From: Candidatus Nanopelagicales bacterium
Lineage (GTDB): Bacteria > Actinomycetota > Actinomycetes > Nanopelagicales > Nanopelagicaceae
Length of the DNA: 40,166 bases
Reading direction: 5' to 3'
Assembly (NCBI GenBank): GCA_030832365.1
Contig: JAURJF010000002.1
Span: 1-40,166, forward strand
Shown here: in pieces, positions 15,360 to 22,473 of the stretch
How the letters are laid out: every line of letters starts with the position of its first letter
Position numbering within the stretch: position 1 is the stretch's first letter
Position numbers and translations under genes: made by a program
Notes under the pieces: generated by a model
What the model saw: only the letters and a program-made list of their open reading frames with translations
What the model was told of the DNA's origin: nothing
The model's database searches: none

Positions 15360-18197
15360 CTACTTCTTTAAAGTTTCGCGGAGGAACTTTCCGGTATAGC
15401 TAGCGGAAACTTTTGCAATTGCCTCTGGAACTCCTTCAGCAACGATGCTTCCTCCCCCAGATCCGCCCTCCGGTCCTAGGTCAATAATCCAATCTGCGCA
15501 CTTAATAACATCCATATTGTGTTCAATAACAACAACAGTATTTCCAGTATCAACAAGTCTTTGAAGCACGCCAAGAAGTTTTCTTACATCTTCGAAGTGA
15601 AGCCCAGTTGTTGGTTCATCAAGAACATAGATTGTTCGCCCCGTTGATCGGCGTTGAAGTTCTGTTGAAAGCTTTACTCTCTGCGCCTCTCCTCCAGAAA
15701 GAGTTGGAGCGGATTGACCAAGGCGAACATAGCCAAGGCCCACATCGCAGAGCGTCTTTAGATAGCGATGAATAGCAGGAATTGATTCAAAGAAATCTTG
15801 AGCCTTCTCAATTGGCATATCAAGAACTTCAGCAATTGTCTTACCCTTGTAGTGAACCTCTAGAGTCTCTCTGTTATATCTTGCGCCATGGCAGACTTCG
15901 CAAGGAACATAGACATCGGGCAAAAAGTTCATCTCGATTGTGATGGTTCCATCGCCAGAGCAGTTCTCACATCTTCCGCCTTTTACGTTAAATGAGAAGC
16001 GCCCCTGTTGATAGCCGCGCACCTTTGCCTCACTTGTTTCAGAAAAGAGCGCCCTAATCTTGTCAAAAACTCCGGTATAGGTAGCTGGGTTTGAGCGTGG
16101 AGTTCTACCAATCGGTGATTGATCTACGTGAACAACTTTATCGAGCTGATCAATACCAGTAATACTTCTATGGCGACCTGGAACTATTCGAGCTCCATTT
16201 AGCTTATTTGCAAGGACGGAATAGAGAATGTCGTTTACCAGAGTGGATTTTCCAGAACCGCTCACTCCTGTCACAGCAACAAAAACTCCAAGCGGAATAG
16301 TTACATCAACGTTTCTTAAGTTATTTTCTCTCGCTTCTTTGATGGTCAAAACTCTCTTCGCGTTAATCGCTCGTCTCTCCTTAGGAATATCAATTTTTGA
16401 TCGCCCGGAGATATAAGCTCCAGTAATCGATCGCTTTGAATCAATTAAAGCTTGATAATCCCCTGAAACAACTATCTCTCCACCATGCTCACCCGCTCCT
16501 GGGCCTATATCTACTATCCAATCAGCGGTTCTAATCGTCTCTTCATCATGTTCGACAACAATTAAGGTATTTCCAAGGTCTCTAAGGTGTGTCAGGGTTT
16601 CAATCAAACGCTTATTATCTCTTTGGTGAAGACCGATGCTTGGTTCATCTAGAACATAGAGAACGCCAACTAGGCCTGAGCCAATCTGAGTTGCAAGGCG
16701 AATTCTCTGCGCCTCACCACCAGAGAGCGTCGCTGCAGGCCTTGCTAGAGTTAAGTATTCAAGTCCAACATCAAGTAAGAAGCCAAGTCGAGCATGTACT
16801 TCCTTCATTACGCGCTCCGCGATTTTTGCCTCTCGCGATGCAAGTTTTAAAGCTTTTAGAAACTTAGCGCAATCCTCAATTGATAGCTCACATATTTCTG
16901 CAATGTTTTTACTACCCAAAGTTACAGCTAGAACCTCTGGCTTTAGACGTGCACCCTTGCAAGCAGGACATGGGATCTGGCGCATATATGCTTCATATTT
17001 TTCTCTACTGTAATCGCTATCAGTTTCTGAATGGCGGCGCTGAACAAAAGGAATAACCCCTTCAAATCCTGTGGAGTAATTTCTAACTCTTCCATAGCGG
17101 TTCTTGTATTTAACATGAACCTCATACTCATAGCCATTTAATATCGCATCTTTAGCTTTGACAGAGAGCTTGCTCCAGGGAGTATTGAGCGAGAACTTAA
17201 CATCAGCTGCTAGGGCTTCAAGTAAATTTAGAAAGTAATCTGAAGATTGTCCTCCAGACCAAGGCGCTATTGCTCCATCATTTAAAGAGATTGAGTCATC
17301 TGGAATCACTAAATCTTCATCAACTTCAAGCTTTGAGCCTATTCCAGAGCATTCAGCGCAGGCCCCAAATGGTGAATTAAAGGAGAAGGATCTTGGCTCC
17401 ATCTCTTGGAAAGAGAGCCCGCAATCATGGCAAGCTAAAAGCTCGCTATAAGTTCTCTCTTTGTCTGCGCCCTTTGCATCAACAAAATCTAGAACTACAA
17501 GACCATTAGCTAGCTTTAACGCTGTCTCAATTGAATCAGTAAGTCGCTGTTTTCCTTCAGGCTTTGCCGTTAAGCGGTCGATTACAACTTCGATGGTGTG
17601 CTTCTCTTGCTTCTTAAGCTTTGGAACATCTGTTAAGGCAACTGTTGTTCCATCAACCCTAACCCTTGAGTATCCCTGAGCAATGAAATCCTTGAAGAGA
17701 TCAACAAACTCCCCCTTGCGCGCTCTAATAACTGGCGCCAAAACTTGGAACTTAGTCTCTGCTGGAAGTTCTAAAATCTGGTCAACGATATTTTGCGGAG
17801 TCTGTTTTGCAATCTCTTTCCCACACTTTGGACAATGTGGCTTTCCAGCTCTAGCAAATAGTAGGCGGAGGTAGTCATAAACTTCAGTAATAGTTCCAAC
17901 TGTTGATCTTGGGTTTCGATTTGTTGATTTTTGATCAATAGAGACAGCTGGAGATAAACCCTCTATGAAGTCAACATCTGGCTTATCCATCTGTCCTAAG
18001 AATTGGCGGGCATAGGCAGATAGTGACTCAACATAGCGCCTCTGACCTTCAGCAAATATTGTGTCAAAGGCAAGGGATGACTTTCCAGAACCAGAGAGAC
18101 CAGTAAAAACAATCATGGCATTTCTTGGAAGATCAAGTGAGACATTCTTTAGATTGTGCTCCCTTGCGCCACGAACTATTAAGCGATCTGCGCTCAT
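15360..18197 (-). CDS. uvrA: Excinuclease ABC subunit A
   Basis: UvrA is the damage-recognition ATPase of nucleotide excision repair and has two ABC modules. The 945-residue protein shows Walker A GLSGSGKSS near residue 33 and zinc-finger cysteines (CPKC region; CHDCGLSF...CAECSG). It then shows the first signature LSGGEAQRIRLA, the second Walker A GVSGSGKSTL, a second zinc module (CENCSGDG...CEVCHG) and LSGGEAQRVKLS. I chose the ATG at 18197-18195, which shares its A with the uvrB TGA (TGATG) and has GGAGG 6 nt upstream. A GTG one codon earlier (18200) is the alternative but would be only 3 nt from that site. Confidence 0.97.
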   Translation of the reverse strand: MSADRLIVRGAREHNLKNVSLDLPRNAMIVFTGLSGSGKSSLAFDTIFAEGQRRYVESLSAYARQFLGQMDKPDVDFIEGLSPAVSIDQKSTNRNPRSTVGTITEVYDYLRLLFARAGKPHCPKCGKEIAKQTPQNIVDQILELPAETKFQVLAPVIRARKGEFVDLFKDFIAQGYSRVRVDGTTVALTDVPKLKKQEKHTIEVVIDRLTAKPEGKQRLTDSIETALKLANGLVVLDFVDAKGADKERTYSELLACHDCGLSFQEMEPRSFSFNSPFGACAECSGIGSKLEVDEDLVIPDDSISLNDGAIAPWSGGQSSDYFLNLLEALAADVKFSLNTPWSKLSVKAKDAILNGYEYEVHVKYKNRYGRVRNYSTGFEGVIPFVQRRHSETDSDYSREKYEAYMRQIPCPACKGARLKPEVLAVTLGSKNIAEICELSIEDCAKFLKALKLASREAKIAERVMKEVHARLGFLLDVGLEYLTLARPAATLSGGEAQRIRLATQIGSGLVGVLYVLDEPSIGLHQRDNKRLIETLTHLRDLGNTLIVVEHDEETIRTADWIVDIGPGAGEHGGEIVVSGDYQALIDSKRSITGAYISGRSKIDIPKERRAINAKRVLTIKEARENNLRNVDVTIPLGVFVAVTGVSGSGKSTLVNDILYSVLANKLNGARIVPGRHRSITGIDQLDKVVHVDQSPIGRTPRSNPATYTGVFDKIRALFSETSEAKVRGYQQGRFSFNVKGGRCENCSGDGTITIEMNFLPDVYVPCEVCHGARYNRETLEVHYKGKTIAEVLDMPIEKAQDFFESIPAIHRYLKTLCDVGLGYVRLGQSAPTLSGGEAQRVKLSTELQRRSTGRTIYVLDEPTTGLHFEDVRKLLGVLQRLVDTGNTVVVIEHNMDVIKCADWIIDLGPEGGSGGGSIVAEGVPEAIAKVSASYTGKFLRETLKK

Positions 18198-20278
18198 CAC
18201 ATCCCTCCTTCCTGCATTGCTCGAAGCTCCCTCTTTAACTCTTTAATCTCATCTCTCAGGCGAGCTGCAAGTTCAAATTGCAGTTCAGATGCAGCATTTC
18301 TCATCTGCTCGGTTAGAGAATCTATAAGGCCGAGTAATTCGGCAAGTGGCAAGGCTACGAGTGATTTGGCATGCACGCCAACTGGAGTTTGACTCATCCC
18401 ACGCTTCTTATTTCCAGCAAGTAAAGCATTGGTGTCATCACTCTCTTCAGCGATTAAATCAGTGATATCTGCAATCTTCTTACGAAGGGGTTGAGGATCA
18501 AGCCCTGCTGCAAGGTTATAGGCCACCTGCTTCGCTCTTCTGCGATTAGTTTCATCAATAGCCCTACTCATTGAATCAGTGATTTTGTCGGCATACATAT
18601 GGACCTCGCCTGAAACATTTCGGGCAGCGCGTCCAATAGTTTGAATAAGTGAGCGAGTTGAGCGTAGGAATCCCTCTTTATCAGCATCGAGAATTGCAAC
18701 TAATGAAACTTCAGGAAGGTCTAAACCTTCACGTAGCAAGTTGATTCCGATTAGAACATCGTATTCACCTAGCCTTAATTCTCTAAGGAGTTCTACTCTT
18801 CGCAAAGTATCAACCTCTGAATGCAAATATCTAACCCTTATTCCAGCATCTGTGAAGAAATCTGTTAAATCCTCCGCCATCTTCTTGGTTAAAGTTGTAA
18901 CTAAGACTCGCTCATTCTTCTCAGCTCTTATCTTAATTTCTGACATTAAGTCATCAATTTGATTCTTTATTGGCTTTAAAACAATCTTGGGATCAACTAG
19001 TCCTGTTGGCCTGATGACCTGCTCAACAACTACTCCCCCAGTTTTCTCCATCTCATAGGGGCCAGGGGTTGCTGAGAGATAAACCTTCTGTGTGGTTCGC
19101 TCTAGGAATTCGGCAAACTTTAATGGACGGTTATCAAGAGCGCTTGGCAAGCGAAACCCATGTTCCACCAGAGTTCTCTTTCTTGATGCATCGCCTTCAT
19201 ACATAGCTCCAATTTGTGGGACGGTAATATGAGATTCATCAATTACACAGAGGAAATCATCTGGAAAGTAATCAAGTAGGCAGTTAGGGGCAGAGCCTGG
19301 CTCTCTAAAATCTATATGCCTAGAGTAATTCTCAATTCCCGAGCAGAAGCCAAGCTGAAGCATCATTTCAATATCAAATGTGGTTCGCATTCTAAGGCGT
19401 TGGGCTTCAAGCAGCTTATTGGCCTTCTCTAACTCCTTAAGACGAATATCTAGCTCAGCTTCAATATTGGCAATAGCCCGCTTCATCGTCTCAGGTCCGG
19501 CCGAGTAGTGAGTAGCAGGAAATATAAAGACTTCCTTAACATCACTAACAATTTCACCAGTTAGTGGATGCAGAGTAGTTAAGCGTTCAATTTCATCACC
19601 AAAGAATTCAATTCTTGTAGCAAGCTCTTCATAGACTGGAATAATCTCTACCGTATCGCCGCGAACTCTAAAGGTGCCCCGCTCAAATGCCATATCGTTA
19701 CGTTTATATTGGATATCTACAAAGCGCCTGAGTAAAACGTTTCTATCGATTTTATCTCCCACAGCCAAAGTAATCATTCGATCGATATATTCCTGTGGAG
19801 TACCAAGGCCGTATATACATGAAACCGAGGCAACAACAATCACATCGCGCCTAGTTAAAAGTGAGTAGGTGGCAGAGTAGCGAAGGCGTTCAACTTCAGA
19901 ATTTACTGAGGAGTCTTTCTCTATAAATGTATCAGTCTGAGGAACATATGCCTCGGGTTGGTAATAGTCATAATAAGAGACAAAGTATTCAATAGCGTTA
20001 TTAGGCATAAGCTCTTTAAACTCATTTGCAAGCTGTGCTGCAAGAGTTTTATTTGGCGCAAGAACTAAAGTTGGCCTTTGAACTGCCTCAATTAGCCAAG
20101 CGGTAGTTGCAGACTTTCCAGTTCCAGTAGCTCCAAGTAAGACCACATCTGTCTCACCGCTATTTATTCTGCGAGTAAGGTCAGCAATTGCATCTGGTTG
20201 ATCACCTGCTGGCTTGAAATCACTTATTACTTCAAATGCCTTATCGGCCCTCGGTGTTGATGTGACCGCCCTTGCCAT
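18197..20278 (-). CDS. uvrB: Excinuclease ABC subunit B
   Basis: UvrB is the helicase-like damage-verification subunit. From the ATG at 20278 it is 693 residues, MARAVTSTPRADKAFEV, then the family start FKPAGDQPDAIADL. Walker A is LGATGTGKS. The beta-hairpin that inserts in DNA contains YYDYYQPEAYVPQTD. The DEAD-like box is IDESH, and helicase motifs V/VI include IGINLLREGLDLPEVSLV and QTIGRAARN. A C-terminal UVR motif (about 655-690) binds UvrC. The reading frame is open to 20317, but that start would overlap coaE by 38 nt and adds residues not seen in UvrB. From 20278 the gap to coaE is 1 nt. Confidence 0.96.
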   Translation of the reverse strand: MARAVTSTPRADKAFEVISDFKPAGDQPDAIADLTRRINSGETDVVLLGATGTGKSATTAWLIEAVQRPTLVLAPNKTLAAQLANEFKELMPNNAIEYFVSYYDYYQPEAYVPQTDTFIEKDSSVNSEVERLRYSATYSLLTRRDVIVVASVSCIYGLGTPQEYIDRMITLAVGDKIDRNVLLRRFVDIQYKRNDMAFERGTFRVRGDTVEIIPVYEELATRIEFFGDEIERLTTLHPLTGEIVSDVKEVFIFPATHYSAGPETMKRAIANIEAELDIRLKELEKANKLLEAQRLRMRTTFDIEMMLQLGFCSGIENYSRHIDFREPGSAPNCLLDYFPDDFLCVIDESHITVPQIGAMYEGDASRKRTLVEHGFRLPSALDNRPLKFAEFLERTTQKVYLSATPGPYEMEKTGGVVVEQVIRPTGLVDPKIVLKPIKNQIDDLMSEIKIRAEKNERVLVTTLTKKMAEDLTDFFTDAGIRVRYLHSEVDTLRRVELLRELRLGEYDVLIGINLLREGLDLPEVSLVAILDADKEGFLRSTRSLIQTIGRAARNVSGEVHMYADKITDSMSRAIDETNRRRAKQVAYNLAAGLDPQPLRKKIADITDLIAEESDDTNALLAGNKKRGMSQTPVGVHAKSLVALPLAELLGLIDSLTEQMRNAASELQFELAARLRDEIKELKRELRAMQEGGM

Positions 20279-20279
20279 A

Positions 20280-20885
20280 TTACAGGCCCTGCCTCTGAGC
20301 TCTAGGTAGAAGCTCATTGGCCATTAACTCCTCCACAGCCCTATTTAGTTCATCGATGCTGCCATCATTTCTAAGGATGTAGTTAGCTATGTTCTCCCGA
20401 TCTAAATCTGCTACCTGAGCTGCCATTCGCTCTGTGATTTCATAATCTTTCAAACCTCGCAGCCGTAGTCGCTCTCGTCTTATCTCCTCATCTGCAGAGA
20501 CTGTTACAACATAATCAAATCTCGTTGCGCCATCACTTTCAACTAGCAAAGGAATCTGATTAACTAAAATTGCTCCGCTCGGCAGATTTCTTGCGAGCTT
20601 CTCAGCAGCCTCTCGAACGAGTGGATGAATTATTGACTCTAACTTCTTTCGTAAATCCTTTTCTTTAAAGACAACTGCTGCCAATTTTGCTCGATCTATC
20701 TGCCCTTCACTTAAAATTGAGTCGCCAAAAGCAGTAATAACTTCTTCATATCCTGGGCTTCCCCGTTCAATAACTTCACGGGCTAATTGATCAGAATCTA
20801 TAACTAAGGCGCCTAGCTCTTCTAAAATCTCACCAACCAGGCTCTTGCCCGATCCGATGCCGCCAGTTAGCGCAACTCTTAACAC
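20280..20885 (-). CDS. coaE: Dephospho-CoA kinase
   Basis: CoaE phosphorylates the ribose 3'-OH of dephospho-CoA, the last step of CoA synthesis. The protein is 201 residues, the single-domain form; many actinobacterial CoaE proteins have an extra C-terminal domain that is absent here. The P-loop is LTGGIGSGKS (7-16), followed by ALVIDSDQLAREV with the catalytic Asp, and later VNQIPLLVE and RRERLRLRG. The start is GTG at 20885-20883 with no Shine-Dalgarno, and TAGGCT ends exactly 6 nt upstream. It heads the coaE-uvrBAC run, separated from rpsA by a terminator. Confidence 0.95.
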   Translation of the reverse strand: MLRVALTGGIGSGKSLVGEILEELGALVIDSDQLAREVIERGSPGYEEVITAFGDSILSEGQIDRAKLAAVVFKEKDLRKKLESIIHPLVREAAEKLARNLPSGAILVNQIPLLVESDGATRFDYVVTVSADEEIRRERLRLRGLKDYEITERMAAQVADLDRENIANYILRNDGSIDELNRAVEELMANELLPRAQRQGL

Positions 20886-20891
20886 TGCTTC

Positions 20892-20897
20892 AGCCTA
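20892..20897 (-). promoter_or_regulatory. -10 box for leaderless coaE transcript
   Basis: TAGGCT on the minus strand, 6 nt before the coaE GTG, predicts transcription starting on the G of the start codon. It sits just downstream of the rpsA terminator, which fits a new transcription unit beginning here. Confidence 0.5.
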
Positions 20898-20900
20898 TCT

Positions 20901-20938
20901 AGAAAAATAAAACTGGGCCCTATGAAGTAGGGCCCAGT
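20901..20938 (-). terminator. Rho-independent terminator of rpsA
   Basis: The minus strand has a perfect 11-bp stem, ACTGGGCCCTA / TAGGGCCCAGT (20928-20938 and 20912-20922). The loop is 5 nt and a U-rich tract TTTTATTTTT follows. It lies 19 nt after the rpsA stop and is the only classical intrinsic terminator I found in the window. Confidence 0.93.
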
Positions 20939-20957
20939 GATTTAAAGCGAGGCAGAT

Positions 20958-22304
20958 TTACTCTGCTTCAGGGGTAGCAACCGAGGCAGCGGCAGCATCG
21001 GCTGCTTGAGCCTCTGCCTTCTGCTTCTTATGAGCTAAGAATCTAGTTTGAGATTCAGCATATTGACGCTCCCACTCTTCGCGCTGTGTTTCATATCCTG
21101 GCTGCCATTCCTGCGTTGAAGCATCAAAGCCTTCAGGATAAATAAAGTTTCCGTTTTCATCATAGCGCGCTGGCATTCCATATTGAGTTGGATCAAAAGC
21201 TTCAACTGCAACATCTTGTCCTTCATTAGCTTGCTTAAGTGAAAGTGAGATGCGGCGACGCTCTAGATCGATATCAATGATCTTTACAAAGAGAGAATCT
21301 CCAACTTGAACTACCTGCTCTGGAATTTCAACATGGCGCTCTGCCAGCTCTGAGATGTGAACTAGGCCTTCAATTCCATCAAATACCTTTATAAAGGCGC
21401 CGAATGGAACTAGCTTAGTAACTTCACCTGGCACTACTTGATTAATAGTGTGGGTTCGAGCAAATGCCTGCCAAGGATCTTCCTGAGTTGCTTTGAGAGA
21501 AAGTGAAACTCTCTCACGCTCAAAATCAACTTCAAGTACTTCAACAGTAACCTCATCGCCAACGGCAACAACTTCACCTGGATGATCGATATGTTTCCAT
21601 GAGAGCTCTGAGACGTGGACAAGGCCATCTACTCCGCCAAGGTCTACGAAAGCGCCGAAGTTAACTATCGATGAAACAACACCCTCACGCACTTGACCCT
21701 TAATCAACTGATTAAGAAATGTTGTGCGGGATTCAGATTGGCTCTGCTCCAAAAATGCTCTACGTGAGAGAACTACGTTGTTACGGTTCTTATCAAGTTC
21801 AATAATGCGAGCTTCAATTTCTTTTCCAATATATGGCGAGAGGTCTCTAACACGGCGCATCTCAACTAGCGATGCTGGAAGGAAGCCTCTAAGGCCAATA
21901 TCAACAATTAATCCGCCCTTAACAACTTCAATTACCGTACCTGTGACAACTTCATCGCGCTCTTTCTTGCCTTCAATATCAGTCCAGGCTTTTTCATACT
22001 GTGCGCGCTTCTTAGAAAGTATTAAGCGACCTTCTTTATCTTCCTTCTGCAGTACTAGCGCTTCAACGCGATCTCCAACTTTAACCAATTCGCTTGGATC
22101 AAGGTCATGGCGGATCGAGAGCTCTCTAGCTGGAATTACGCCTTCGGTTTTATAACCAATATCAAGTAGGACTTCGTCGCGATCTACCTGGACAATAACG
22201 CCAGAGACTAGATCTCCATCATTAAAATTCTTTATTGTGCCTTCAATTGCGGCGAGAAAATCTTCTGCATTTCCAATATCGTTTAGCGTTATTTGAGTTG
22301 ACAA
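20958..22304 (-). CDS. rpsA: 30S ribosomal protein S1
   Basis: S1 binds mRNA at the 30S subunit and helps start translation. The protein is 448 residues with four S1/OB-fold repeats at about 30-99, 117-183, 204-272 and 289-358. Repeats 3 and 4 contain NFGAFVDLGGVDGLVHVSEL and VPFGAFIKVFDGIEGLVHIS. An Ala/Gln/Glu-rich tail ends in TPEAE. Four repeats are usual for Gram-positive S1. The start is TTG at 22304-22302: no in-frame ATG or GTG occurs nearby, and GGAG lies 4 nt upstream. It has its own promoter and a leader of about 125 nt, and is followed by a strong terminator, so it appears to be monocistronic. Confidence 0.97.
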   Translation of the reverse strand: MSTQITLNDIGNAEDFLAAIEGTIKNFNDGDLVSGVIVQVDRDEVLLDIGYKTEGVIPARELSIRHDLDPSELVKVGDRVEALVLQKEDKEGRLILSKKRAQYEKAWTDIEGKKERDEVVTGTVIEVVKGGLIVDIGLRGFLPASLVEMRRVRDLSPYIGKEIEARIIELDKNRNNVVLSRRAFLEQSQSESRTTFLNQLIKGQVREGVVSSIVNFGAFVDLGGVDGLVHVSELSWKHIDHPGEVVAVGDEVTVEVLEVDFERERVSLSLKATQEDPWQAFARTHTINQVVPGEVTKLVPFGAFIKVFDGIEGLVHISELAERHVEIPEQVVQVGDSLFVKIIDIDLERRRISLSLKQANEGQDVAVEAFDPTQYGMPARYDENGNFIYPEGFDASTQEWQPGYETQREEWERQYAESQTRFLAHKKQKAEAQAADAAAASVATPEAE

Positions 22305-22430
22305 GGTACTCCGTGGGGAATTTTTCTAGTAGGGCACGCGCAAAGTCCGACTCCATCTACTTGTAGATTTTCTACTAGCAAAGGGGCGCTTCCTACTACG
22401 TCCGAGGATGCACAGGAACCTTAAGCGAGG
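22305..22430 (-). promoter_or_regulatory. Structured 5' leader of rpsA
   Basis: The leader between the predicted start point (about 22430) and the TTG has several complementary elements. CTAGTAG (22372-22378) can pair with CTACTAG (22326-22332), enclosing a smaller inverted repeat ATCTAC-2-GTAGAT (22355-22368). The same 3' segment, as CCTACTA (22327-22333), can pair instead with TAGTAGG (22392-22398). A 6-base repeat (minus TCGGAC) occurs twice, at 22345-22350 and 22400-22405. GGAG is at 22309-22312. Such a leader could support S1 autoregulation; that is an inference. Confidence 0.45.
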
Positions 22431-22436
22431 GGCATA

Positions 22437-22466
22437 AATCTACTTTCTCATGCGCTTATCGGTCAA
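22437..22466 (-). promoter_or_regulatory. rpsA promoter
   Basis: The minus strand has TTGACC (22461-22466), an 18-bp spacer, then TAGATT (22437-22442). Both boxes are close to consensus, making this the best sigma-70-type promoter in the window. The -35 begins 8 bp after the polA stop codon. The start point is expected near 22430. Confidence 0.65.
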
Positions 22467-22473
22467 TTTGAGG

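Noticed and set aside
20279..20317. 39-bp N-terminal extension of uvrB
   Set aside because: It overlaps the coaE coding end, and UvrB relatives do not have the added residues; the ATG at 20278 fits better.
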